A stretch of 64,000 nucleotides of DNA from JAENVU01 sp963801105. GTDB taxonomy: Bacteria; Actinomycetota; Acidimicrobiia; IMCC26256; JAENVU01. Shown here piece after piece: positions 43,688 through 51,309 of the stretch. A program made the translations under genes and the position numbers. The stretch is from contig CAWDDH010000003.1 in NCBI GenBank assembly GCA_963801105.1, forward strand, positions 868,001 to 932,000. Direction: 5' to 3'. The notes beneath the pieces were generated by a model, which was given only the letters and a program-made list of their open reading frames with translations, ran no database searches and was not told where the DNA came from. The first letter of the stretch is position 1. Every line of letters starts with the position of its first letter.

Positions 43688-43762
43688 ATGCTCGTACTGA
43701 CCCGCAAGGTCGGCGACGAGATCGTCATCGCCGACGACTGGGGCAATACGATCTGTTCGTGA
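43688..43762 (+). pseudogene. csrA: CsrA stub: first about 17 residues of carbon storage regulator
   Basis: ATG 43688 with a strong AGGAGG upstream reads MLVLTRKVGDEIVIADDW, matching the CsrA start (M-L-V-L-T-R-K-x-G-E-x-I-V-I-x-D-D), then stops after 24 residues in unrelated sequence. CsrA is an RNA-binding dimer needing about 60 residues, so this cannot work. Its TGA overlaps the GTG of the cupin gene (GTGA), so the stub may now act only as a leader for that gene. Confidence 0.6.
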
Positions 43763-44154
43763 CTCATCTCGAACCATTCGCAGTCTCAATCGACTCGGCG
43801 ATCGCGAAGCTCACGTTCCTCAGCGACAGGACACCGACGACGACCGATGAGGAGTCCAGGGACGCCTTTGCCCTCCTGTCGGACTATCGCGACGGCGGGG
43901 TGTTCGTCGGGCACTGGGCGGGCAACAGCGAATGGGAACGGCACACAGTCGGCGACGAGATCGTCATGGTTCTCCAGGGCAGGACGACGATCTTCTTCCT
44001 CGGCGGCGAGCACGACCGGGCTGCCGACCTCACACCTGGCGAGTTCGTCATCGTTCCCCAGGGCATCTGGCATCGGTTTGAGACGCCCGAAGGGGTAAAG
44101 ATCCTGAGCGTGACGCCGCAGCCCACCGAACACGCCTCCGACCGGCCCGCATAA
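43759..44154 (+). CDS. Cupin-domain protein
   Basis: 131 residues from GTG 43759. Contains a single cupin barrel: VFVGHWAGNSEWERHTVGDEIVMVLQGRTTIFFLGG (motif 1 region with His and Glu) and GEFVIVPQGIWHRFETPEG (motif 2 with His). Metal ligands are partly conserved. The start overlaps the CsrA stub stop codon as GTGA, so it may depend on that ribosome site. Enzymatic or sensor role unknown. Confidence 0.72.
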   Translation: MTHLEPFAVSIDSAIAKLTFLSDRTPTTTDEESRDAFALLSDYRDGGVFVGHWAGNSEWERHTVGDEIVMVLQGRTTIFFLGGEHDRAADLTPGEFVIVPQGIWHRFETPEGVKILSVTPQPTEHASDRPA

Positions 44155-44296
44155 CGATTCATCGGTGATCAGCTCCTCTCGGACAAGATCACCGACGTGC
44201 CTCTCAGGCACGATCAGCTCCATCCCAGCCGGCGTTCCGGCCAGGCGCGCGACGGAGCCGGCGATCGGGGGCCGTCAATCCTGCGAAGCTGGGGGC

Positions 44297-44440
44297 GTGA
44301 AGCTCGCCCTCATGTCGGATCTCCACGGCAATCGTCACGCTGCCGAGGCGGTGGTTGCCGACGCCAACAAGCAAGGCGTCGACTCGTGGTGGGTCCTGGG
44401 CGACTTGGCCGCGATTGGCCCCGAACCGCCATCGCGGTGA
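44297..44440 (+). pseudogene. N-terminal fragment of a metallophosphoesterase
   Basis: From GTG 44297: VKLALMSDLHGNRHAAEAVVADA and SWWVLGDLAAIGPEP, i.e. the S-D-L/I-H-G-N and LGD-x-x-x-x-G-P motifs of YfcE/ApaH-like metallophosphoesterases. The gene ends after 47 residues where the frame meets integrase-tail sequence, so at least three quarters is missing. It is fused out of frame to the recombinase tail. Confidence 0.65.
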
Positions 44441-44520
44441 CCGGCGACATCTACCAGCACCTGCTGCCCGAGATGGACGATGAAGTCGCGGCCCAAGTCG
44501 CAGCGATCATCCTCGGCTGA
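44428..44520 (+). pseudogene. C-terminal tail of a tyrosine recombinase (integrase)
   Basis: Thirty codons read VTGDIYQHLLPEMDDEVAAQ and end AAIILG, the conserved end of phage-type integrases including the catalytic Tyr in the T-x-x-x-Y-x-H-x-L-P context. The rest of the gene is gone, replaced by the metallophosphoesterase fragment. Lying between attachment repeats, it is the best evidence that the segment was once a site-specific integrating element. Confidence 0.7.
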
Positions 44521-44771
44521 GCCCCGGGCCTCAGCGTCCCGAACGCTGGTCTGGCGGATGCCGGCGAATGTCGGCGACGCGTTGTGGCAGGTCAGGCGGG
44601 GTGCGCGGACGCGGGTGAACTGTGGCGAACGTCGACGGGCGCGCCATGAACGCGCCATGGCGATGAGGGCCATTTCTCCGCGACGGGGCCGAGCGTGGCC
44701 CTGGCAATGAGCGGTCGGCGAAGGCACACTCGTTCCGAGGATTCGTACTCGACCAGCCTGAACAGCCCGAC

Positions 44772-45830
44772 TCAGTGGTTGTGCCGGTGGTGCGCGTCAC
44801 TTACGTGGGGGTGGGCATGGACGAGTCGGCCATGGTGGTGTGGGTGACTGTGCGGCTCGCCGACATCGGTGCCGACGGGGTGTTCGTGCTGATGATGTTC
44901 GTCGTGGACATGCTGGTGCTCATGGTCGAGCGGTTCGTGAGTGTGACGGTGGCTGTGCCGGTCGCCCACTAGCGCGAGGACACCGAGGGCCATGCCGACT
45001 GCCGCGACGAGGTCAGCGGCCCCCCAGTGGTCGCCGAGCAGTGGCACTGCGAGGAGTGCGCCTGCGAACGGGGCGGTCGCGAAGATCGCGGCTTCGCGCG
45101 CTGCTCCGAGCAGACGGAGGGCGTAGGCGTCGAGGAGCACGCTGACGCCGTAGGCGAAGGTTCCGAGCGCGAGTGCGCCAACTGCCGCGGACGCGACGGG
45201 CATTGCACCATCGTCGATCAAGAGCGCGAGGCCAATGTTCACGACGGCGGCGACGCCGGTCTTGACGGTCACGATCGCGAACGGATCGCGGGTGGTGAGG
45301 GTCTGAGTGACGTTGTTGTCGATCGCCCAACCGCCGCAGGCGAGCAGGATGAACAGGACGCCGAGGAGGTCCACGCCCCGGTTCGAGCCTTCGATGCTGA
45401 GCAGTGCGGCTCCGCCGAAGATCAAGACGGAGCCGAGCCACGATCGTCGCCCGAGGTACTCGCGAAAGATCAGGACGCCAACGAGAAGCGTGAGTGGCCC
45501 CTCCATGTTCAGCGCCAATGAGCCCGCGATTCCGGACGTGCGTTGGAGGCCGAGCATCAGCAGGACCGGTGCGATGACGCCGCCGGTCCCGACGACGATT
45601 GCGAGGCGGGGAAGGTCGGAGCGTTGCAGCGGCGCTTCCCGCCGGCGGCCCGGACGCAATCGCGCGGCTGGGCCGATCGCGACAAACGCGCCGAGATAGA
45701 GAAGCCCAGCGAGCATTTGCGGGCCGACGCGGTCGAGCAGCGCCTTGGAGACCGGGGCGCTGAGGCCGAAGAGGACCGCCGCGCCAAGTCCGATCAGGTA
45801 TCCGGGCTTCGTGATCCGCGGCTCGGTCAT
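44772..45830 (-). CDS. EamA/DMT-family transporter with histidine-rich C-terminal tail
   Basis: 352 residues with ten membrane helices in two EamA halves (for example LIGLGAAVLFGLSAPVSKALLDRVGP and GVLFILLACGGWAIDNNVTQTL). Members export metabolites or drugs. The last about 65 residues are unusual: repeated H-x-H clusters (HSHRHTHEPLDHEHQHVHDE, HSHPHHHGRLVHAHPHV and a final HHRHNH), likely binding nickel, cobalt or zinc in the cytosol. Such tails are known on metal-related transporters and chaperones, so a metal efflux or metal-sensing role is inferred. Confidence 0.82.
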   Translation of the reverse strand: MTEPRITKPGYLIGLGAAVLFGLSAPVSKALLDRVGPQMLAGLLYLGAFVAIGPAARLRPGRRREAPLQRSDLPRLAIVVGTGGVIAPVLLMLGLQRTSGIAGSLALNMEGPLTLLVGVLIFREYLGRRSWLGSVLIFGGAALLSIEGSNRGVDLLGVLFILLACGGWAIDNNVTQTLTTRDPFAIVTVKTGVAAVVNIGLALLIDDGAMPVASAAVGALALGTFAYGVSVLLDAYALRLLGAAREAAIFATAPFAGALLAVPLLGDHWGAADLVAAVGMALGVLALVGDRHSHRHTHEPLDHEHQHVHDEHHQHEHPVGTDVGEPHSHPHHHGRLVHAHPHVSDAHHRHNH

Positions 45831-45845
45831 GCTGTGCCTTGCACG

Positions 45846-46015
45846 CTACGTCTCGTTGATGTTCGGCCTGTCCGGATCGGTGGCAGACCCCGAGGTCGTG
45901 ATCGCTGCGACGACGGCGTGGAAACCGCGCCATCGGCGCTCGTTGTCGTGGACGAGCGCCGCGGAGTCACTGAGGAGGTCGGCGGCGTGGTCGATGAGTT
46001 CGGTCGCAGAGTACG
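45846..46015 (-). pseudogene. Truncated copy of the C-terminus of the 38.0-kb hypothetical gene
   Basis: Reads SATELIDHAADLLSDSAALV and HDNERRWRGFHAVVAAITTS, then stops at 45846. It matches the last part of the gene at 38015-38788 at most positions (ELIDHASDLLSDSATLVHDNERRWREFHVVVAAITTAG). The 5' two thirds are missing; similarity ends abruptly at about 46015. The two copies lie 7 kb apart, one outside and one inside the attachment repeats. Confidence 0.75.
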
Positions 46016-46044
46016 CTCATCATGTATTCACGGTGAGGGCGACG

Positions 46045-46728
46045 CTACGACGAGATGGTCGCGTCGCTCGATTCGCGCTCCGAGCACGCGAGCGCAATCC
46101 CGACTCCGCAGAGTCCGCCCAGCGACACTCCGAAGTCCGATCCGACCTTGCTGAGTTGCTTGTCAGCCTTCGGCATGCCCCAACGCTCGAGAGCGCGTTC
46201 CCAGAAGGCCTCGAAGGCGGGGATTCGGAAGACCTCGTTGATGAATGCTTCGGGGACGACGTAGGCACCGGGAATGAATCGCTTCCATACGGCCTCCGTG
46301 TCCTTGATCCTCGGAGTGCGCGCAACTGAGGGAACGGCCAAGAGTGTGGCCAGGTACGAAGCATGGATGGTGCGTTCCATCGCTCGAACGATGTCGGCCT
46401 CGTCGACCTTGTGGCGTCGCGCCTCTCGGGCAAGAACGCCGCCGAACCGCGGGAAGCTGACCGACGACACACGCCCGATGCCGTTCCTGTCGGTCGAGTC
46501 GATGTTGCCCTCGATGACCGCGAACCGATGGATCAGCTCGATTGCCACGTCTGAGTTCGCCGCCGACCGGGCCTCTTCAAGGTGTTCGTTCCCGACCTCG
46601 CGGCGGACCCCGGCGAGCATCTCGTCTACGAGTTGACCGCCCATGTCCAGTTCGTCAACGAGGAGGCCTGCACGCTGGACGAAGTCTCGGTCGGACGTGG
46701 CGAGGTCTGCGCCGCTGGAGAAGATCAT
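46045..46728 (-). CDS. Hypothetical protein in the integrated element
   Basis: 227 residues, helical, no signal peptide. Recognisable features are few: ELDMGGQLVDEMLAGVRREVG near the start, IDSTDRNGIGRVSSVSFPRFGGVLAREARRHKVDEADIVRAMERTIHAS, and a C-terminal glycine-rich VSLGGLCGVGIALACSE that could touch a membrane. No good ribosome site precedes ATG 46728, so a later start is possible. I do not recognise the family. Confidence 0.55.
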   Translation of the reverse strand: MIFSSGADLATSDRDFVQRAGLLVDELDMGGQLVDEMLAGVRREVGNEHLEEARSAANSDVAIELIHRFAVIEGNIDSTDRNGIGRVSSVSFPRFGGVLAREARRHKVDEADIVRAMERTIHASYLATLLAVPSVARTPRIKDTEAVWKRFIPGAYVVPEAFINEVFRIPAFEAFWERALERWGMPKADKQLSKVGSDFGVSLGGLCGVGIALACSERESSDATISS

Positions 46729-47001
46729 CGTTGCTCTGCCCTTCGGTACTCCTCGTGGGACTGACCTAGGAGGATCGGCCCGGCGGCTCCGCGCCTTGAG
46801 TCGACTGCCACCTGCGAGCAGCAGGCCCCGCGAGCCCGGGCAGGGTGGGCTCAGCGGGACCGTCGGCGACGTCCAAAGGTACCGGGGGTGTCGTTTGTGG
46901 CGTCAGCGCGGTCCGGTGATCCAAGTCACGTCACCGAACCGCCCCGGTCCCTCGCGGACGCCCAGTGATCGTCGCCGCATCCGATCTGGCAAAGTGTCCC
47001 T

Positions 47002-47271
47002 GTGGACGGTGACGCGACAGACGCTGCGAGAGACCGGGGGTCACAGCGGAAGAAGAAGCGATGGTCGGACTTCTCTCCGCGGCAGCAGACCGCCATCGTG
47101 CTCGGCGCGATCGCCGAGTTGATCATGACGACGATTGCTCTCGGGGACTTGGCGCGCCGCCCGGCCAGACAGGTGCGCGGTTGGAAGCTCCTGTGGGTCT
47201 TCGCGTTCTTCGTACAGCCCATCGGTCCAGTCCTCTACTTCCTCGTCGGCCGACGAGACACGACTCGCTGA
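47002..47271 (+). CDS. PLDc_N-type small membrane protein
   Basis: 89 residues from GTG 47002. A basic N-terminus precedes a helix (AIVLGAIAELIMTTIALGDLA), then RRPARQVRGWKLLWVFAFFVQPIGPVLYFLVGRRD. The R-P-x-x-Q-V-R-G-x-K-x-x-W and N/Q-P-I-G-P-x-x-Y-F-x-x-G-R-R patterns are those of the phospholipase-D N-terminal (PLDc_N) domain, common as stand-alone small membrane proteins. Role unknown. Confidence 0.7.
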   Translation: MDGDATDAARDRGSQRKKKRWSDFSPRQQTAIVLGAIAELIMTTIALGDLARRPARQVRGWKLLWVFAFFVQPIGPVLYFLVGRRDTTR

Positions 47272-47529
47272 CGCGTCGGATCTGCCGCACGCGCCAGGTT
47301 GGTCCTGGCAGCAGATCGGTTGATGCACTCGGCGTGACACGACAGGCAGTGCACCTGAAGTTCTGTGTGGGCAATGGCCAGCATTAGTTGTGCCCCGAGA
47401 ACTCCTTGTTGTGGGTCGGAGGCCTCGGCGATGCGATCCTCCGAGACGTGAGTCAAAGTGCCCATGGGGCCGATTGGGTTGCACCGTTAGGGTCGGTTCC
47501 CGGTAGGGCGGTGACCGGGAGGGCGGAGC

Positions 47530-48639
47530 ATGCGCAGGTCCATGACTGTGACGATCGCGCTCGCAGTTTCGATGTTGGCAGTGGTGACGCTGAGCATGGG
47601 CCCGGCCGACGGGGCGACGGCCGCGACGCGCCAGATCTTCTATGCGCCGTCAGGGGTGCTCCGCGACGGGCAGTCGATCCTGGTCGGCGGCACCGGTTTC
47701 GAGCCGTCCGCTCCGGTCTACTTCCACCAGTGCGCCGAGGGGCAGTGTGTGCTGCTGCCGGAGCGGGTCATCGCCGACGAGTCGGGGAACTTCGGTTTGG
47801 CCCTCGTGGTGCACCGAGGGTTCAGTACCGGCCGCACGGAATTCGACTGCGCGACCTACCCCTGCTCCCTCGTCGCAACGCCGCACGAGGATGATCCCTC
47901 TAGCAACGAGAACGAGCCAACGTATGGTGCTGCCCTTCAGTTCGGGCCGCGCCCCACCATCACGGTCACACCGTCCCGTGGGCTTCGGGATGGACAGACC
48001 GTCACGGTGCGAGGCACAAATCTCGTGCCTGGACAGACCGTCCACGCGATCCAGTGCTATCCGACCGGCGGCCTGTGCACCGGCATTCTCCATGCTGCCG
48101 CGGTGGTCGACAAGGACGGGCATGTGACGCTGCGCGGGCAGGTCTCGCGGTGGCTCGAGGACTACATGGACCCGGGCGAGGCGTTCGAGGCCACCGACTG
48201 CGCAGCGTTCCACTGCCGCGTCGCGCTCGCCTTGTACGGCGGCTATGAGGACGGGTACTGGCAGGTCGCCCTGGAGCCCGTCGACTTCATGCCGCGGCCG
48301 GCGCTCGTGGCGGACCACGAGCTCGCCGAGGAGTTCGACGAGGGAACAACACCAGTCCAGGTTGCTTTCCAGCTCACGCCCGCCATCGACCGAGACCGGA
48401 CTGTCCGCTACCGGACGCTCGAGTGGTCGGCCCACGCACAGGACTTCGAGCCAGCTTCCGGCACAGTCGTGGTTCCTGCCGGCGAGAGGTACGCGTCGGT
48501 CACGATCAACGTCCGCGGCGACACCCTCGACGAGGGCAACGAAGTGTTCTTCGTCGAGTTCCAAGGCACCGGCCGCGCGAGGAACGCGCACGCCATCGGC
48601 ATCGTCACCATCTTCGACAACGAGCGCTACGGATTCTGA
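47530..48639 (+). CDS. Secreted protein with two neocarzinostatin-like domains and a Calx-beta domain
   Basis: 369 residues. Signal peptide (VTIALAVSMLAVVTLSMGPADG). Two Ig-like units follow with the neocarzinostatin-family pattern: SGVLRDGQSILVGGTGFEPSAPVYFHQC and SRGLRDGQTVTVRGTNLVPGQTVHAIQC, each with paired cysteines. A Calx-beta domain closes the protein (FEPASGTVVVPAGERYASVTI, DEGNEVFFVEF, IVTIFDNERY). ATG 47530 follows GGAGGGCGGAG. The neocarzinostatin fold can bind small molecules, but in such multidomain secreted proteins it is more likely structural. Cargo of the integrated element. Confidence 0.8.
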   Translation: MRRSMTVTIALAVSMLAVVTLSMGPADGATAATRQIFYAPSGVLRDGQSILVGGTGFEPSAPVYFHQCAEGQCVLLPERVIADESGNFGLALVVHRGFSTGRTEFDCATYPCSLVATPHEDDPSSNENEPTYGAALQFGPRPTITVTPSRGLRDGQTVTVRGTNLVPGQTVHAIQCYPTGGLCTGILHAAAVVDKDGHVTLRGQVSRWLEDYMDPGEAFEATDCAAFHCRVALALYGGYEDGYWQVALEPVDFMPRPALVADHELAEEFDEGTTPVQVAFQLTPAIDRDRTVRYRTLEWSAHAQDFEPASGTVVVPAGERYASVTINVRGDTLDEGNEVFFVEFQGTGRARNAHAIGIVTIFDNERYGF

Positions 48640-48713
48640 CGCGCCGTCGGACGGACGGCGCCACCGGCTTTCGAGCTTGCCCACCGGAGCCCACAAGGGC
48701 CGTCCTGGCTGGT

Positions 48714-48733
48714 CCCGTTGACAAAGCGTTGAC
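48714..48733 (+). promoter_or_regulatory. Putative integrase arm-type site, right end
   Basis: CCCGTTGACAAAGCGTTGAC differs from the left-end copy by one base and lies 62 bp inside the tRNA-proximal attachment repeat. Part of 48640-48805, which holds no gene. Confidence 0.5.
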
Positions 48734-48794
48734 CAGAGGACCATCCGTCAACACTCAGTGATGAGAGCGCGACGCGAGATCCGTGCCCTGACCT

Positions 48795-48852
48795 GCGGTG
48801 ATGTCTGGCGCGCTCGGAGGGATTCGAACCCCCAACCTTCTGATCCGTAGTC
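48795..48852. repeat. tRNA-proximal attachment repeat
   Basis: Matches 43205-43262 with a single mismatch at 48804; 48805-48852 is a 48-base exact repeat. Its inner part is the 3' portion of the intact tRNA-Arg gene, so integration left the tRNA functional. Confidence 0.85.
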
Positions 48853-48881
48853 AGATGCTCTATCCGTTGAGCTACGAGCGC
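48806..48881 (-). tRNA. tRNA-Arg(ACG)
   Basis: A complete 76-base cloverleaf including encoded CCA. Acceptor stem GCGCTCG/CGAGCGC pairs fully, the D arm is GCTC…GAGC, the anticodon stem TCTGA/TCAGA encloses loop CTACGGA with anticodon ACG, and the T arm is GGGGGTTCGAATCCCTC. A34 is expected to become inosine. The gene is the insertion target of the adjacent element. Confidence 0.95.
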
Positions 48882-48894
48882 AGGGAAGGCGAGT

Positions 48895-49570
48895 CTACGG
48901 GATCCGCCCGTCCGGAGCCCGAGCCGGATCACCGGCGCGGCGGGAGGCGGCCACGAGCAGCCGACCCCGCCGGTGCTCGGCCCGGTCGACCAGCGGATCC
49001 ACGACCGACTCGATCGTCCAGCCCGCCGCCGCGATCCACGCGAACGCGGTCTCACGCGGTGGGACGGTGTGCACGGCCTCCCCGGCCGCGGCGAGCGACT
49101 CCTCGCGGGCACGTTCGGTCTCGCTGGGCTCGGTGTCCCGCGTCGAGACGCTCACGGCCAGCCGGCTCCCGGGCGCGGCACGTGCCGCCGCGACCCGCAG
49201 CAGTTCGCGGAGCCACTCCTCGGGCAGATACCGCAACACTCCCTCGCTCGAAGAACTTCACGCCGGGAGTTCGGTAGCGCAGCGCCCTTCCGTCGTACCC
49301 GGCGCCGAGGATCACGATCTGGCGGATGTCGGCGCGCAGGGCGTCGACGACCGCGGCGTCGAAGAACTCGGTCCGCGTCTCGACCCAGCCGAAGAGCCCG
49401 TCACGCGCCCGGCCCGGGCCCATGTGCGCGGCCCCGGTCCAGTCACCGACCAGGTCCGCGGTGAGGCGCTGGTCCGCATCGGGGTCACCCGACGCCCAGG
49501 GCACCCGTTCGAGCCGGGAGCGCGCGAGCGCGACACCGCGCGCGGTCCGGGACGGCTCGTTCGCTCGCAT
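48895..49570 (-). pseudogene. SAM-dependent methyltransferase (LCM/TIGR00027 type) with an internal deletion
   Basis: N-terminal part from ATG 49570: ARSRLERVPWASGDPDADQRL, HMGPGRARDGLFGWVETRTEFFDAAV and IRQIVILGAGYDGRALRYRTPGVKFFE. At 49245-49249 the sequence jumps to EGVLRYLPEEWLRELLRVAAARA in another frame and ends at 48895. In intact relatives these two motifs are separated by the SAM-acidic motif (V-D-H-P-x-T-Q) and an Asp-rich stretch. Both are missing here, so about 50-60 residues are lost. Joined ends share a CGAG repeat, consistent with slippage or recombination. Inactive as it stands. Confidence 0.75.
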
Positions 49571-49649
49571 CGTCCGATCTCAGCACGCCGACGGCTTCCG
49601 GATCGACCACCGGCCCGGCCGACCACGTCACCCGTGCGACGATGAGGGC

Positions 49650-51281
49650 GTGACCGGTGCACACGACGAGTCGAAGCCGCCGACGCGCGCCGCTGCGCTC
49701 ATGGGGGCGGCGACCGCGGCGAGCCGGGGGATCGGCTTCATCCGCATCTGGGCGATCGCCACGATCCTGGGCACCACCTACCTCGGCAACACGTACCAGT
49801 CCTCCAGCGCGGTCTCCAATGTGCTGTTCGAGCTGCTCGCGGCCGGCGCGCTCTCGGCGGTTCTGGTTCCGACGTTCGTCCGCCACCTCGAGCGCAACGA
49901 CCACGCCGAGGCGGAGCGGCTCGCCGCGGGCGTGCTCGGGCTCGCCCTCGGGGTGCTCGGCGTCATTGCCCTGGCCGGGTTCCTCCTCGCCCCGCAGATC
50001 GCCCACCTCATCGCGAGCGGCGCGCCCGAGCACCTCAAGGCGGACCAGCAGCGCCTCGCCACGTTCCTGACCCGATTCTTCGTCTTCCAGGTGCTGCTCT
50101 ACGCGATCGGGACGGTGTCGACCGCGGTCCTCTTCGCGCAGCGCCGCTTCGTGGCCTTCGCTCTCGCACCGATCGCGAACACCGTCGCCGTCGTGGGTGC
50201 GCTGATCGTGTTCCGCGTGCTCGCCGGGCCGCACCCGACGCTCGACCTCACGGGCACCGAGGAGCTCGTGCTCGCGTTGGGCGGGATGCTCGGCGTCATC
50301 GGGTTCGTCGGGGTGCCGACGGTCGCGCTCGCGCGCACCGGGTTCCGACTGCGGCCCCGCCTCGGTCGGATCGACCCCGAGCTGCGGCGCCTCCTCAAGC
50401 TCTCGACCTGGGCGGTGCTCCAGCACGGCGGTATCGGGATCCTGCTCGCGGCCGCCATCGCCGTCGGCAACCAGGTGGAGGGCGGCGTCATCGCGTACCA
50501 GTTCGCCTTCGTGGCGATCATGGCGCCCTACGGCATCCTCGCCGAGCCGGTGCACACCACGATCCTCCCGGAGCTGAGCCACGACGCGGCCGTGGGCGAC
50601 CGCGCCCGGTTCGCGAGCCAGCTGCGTTGGGCGCTCGACAACATGGCGATCCTCGTGGTCCCCGTCTCCGCGATCGCGGTGGCGCTCGCGCTCCCGATGA
50701 TGCGCGTGATCGCGGTCGGGCAGAGCAAGGGCGGAGCCGGGGTGCTCTCGGCCGCACTCGCCTCGCTCGCGCTCGGCCTCTACCCGTACAGCGCGTTCCT
50801 GCTCTTCGCCCGCGCGCTCTATGCCCTCGACGACAGTCGGACCCCGGCCCTCGTGGCCCTTGCCACCGCCGTGGTGGGTGCGATCGCCATGCTCGTGATC
50901 GGCTTCTCGGTCCACGGCGACGCCGTGGTCGCCGCGACCGGGCTCGGCCACACCCTGGCGTACACGCTCGGGGCGGTGGTCCTCGCGATCGTCATCCGCC
51001 GACGCGTCGGTCACCCGATCTTCCCGCGGGCACTCATCCCCACGACCGCGCTCGCGGGCGCATTCGCGCTCGTCGCGTGGCTGGTGCACCAGCGGCTCGA
51101 CCCCGCCGCACGATCCGACGCGTTCGTGTTCCTCGTGGTGGTCGGGATCATCGGCGGCGGGTTCTACCTCGTCGTCTGGCGGCGCGCCCGCCGGCGCATG
51201 CAGGAGCTGAAGGCCCGGAGACCGACCGACGAGGACGACCTCGACGGGCTCGAGGACCCGGACGTGTCGATCGAGAACTGA
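49650..51281 (+). CDS. murJ: Lipid II flippase MurJ (MviN family)
   Basis: 543 residues with about 14 membrane helices. Moves lipid-linked peptidoglycan precursors to the outer face. Family features: ALMGAATAASRGIGFIRIWAIA at the start, ELLAAGALSAVLVPTF (the conserved A/G-rich motif with L-S-A), GVIAYQFAFVAIMAPYGILAEPVHTTILPELS in the middle and ARALYALDDSRTPAL. GTG 49650 is used, since upstream sequence is antisense of the broken methyltransferase. The gene stands alone, followed 28 bp later by a convergent sulfotransferase gene. UppP, in the same pathway, is encoded 1 kb away. Confidence 0.9.
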   Translation: MTGAHDESKPPTRAAALMGAATAASRGIGFIRIWAIATILGTTYLGNTYQSSSAVSNVLFELLAAGALSAVLVPTFVRHLERNDHAEAERLAAGVLGLALGVLGVIALAGFLLAPQIAHLIASGAPEHLKADQQRLATFLTRFFVFQVLLYAIGTVSTAVLFAQRRFVAFALAPIANTVAVVGALIVFRVLAGPHPTLDLTGTEELVLALGGMLGVIGFVGVPTVALARTGFRLRPRLGRIDPELRRLLKLSTWAVLQHGGIGILLAAAIAVGNQVEGGVIAYQFAFVAIMAPYGILAEPVHTTILPELSHDAAVGDRARFASQLRWALDNMAILVVPVSAIAVALALPMMRVIAVGQSKGGAGVLSAALASLALGLYPYSAFLLFARALYALDDSRTPALVALATAVVGAIAMLVIGFSVHGDAVVAATGLGHTLAYTLGAVVLAIVIRRRVGHPIFPRALIPTTALAGAFALVAWLVHQRLDPAARSDAFVFLVVVGIIGGGFYLVVWRRARRRMQELKARRPTDEDDLDGLEDPDVSIEN

Positions 51282-51309
51282 CCGACGACGGCGACGCGGC
51301 GGCTCCACC

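Larger units (their letters stand above)
43263..48852. mobile_element. Small integrated element (about 5.6 kb) at tRNA-Arg(ACG), degraded
   Basis: Bounded by the repeated 3' part of tRNA-Arg. Each end also carries a 20-bp motif CCCGTTGACAANGCGTTGAC (43387-43406 and 48714-48733, 19 of 20 identical) that looks like an integrase arm site. Contents: small membrane protein, CsrA stub, cupin, truncated metallophosphoesterase fused to the last 30 residues of a tyrosine recombinase, EamA transporter with His-rich tail, truncated duplicate of the 38.0-kb gene, hypothetical protein, PLDc_N membrane protein and a neocarzinostatin-like/Calx-beta secreted protein. The integrase is otherwise missing, so the element should be immobile. 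Gene-free gaps (43263-43447, 44521-44771, 46729-47001, 47272-47529) show nothing further. Confidence 0.75.

Noticed and set aside
43263..48852. Prophage
   Set aside because: No capsid, terminase, tail or lysis genes; only an integrase remnant and cargo genes.
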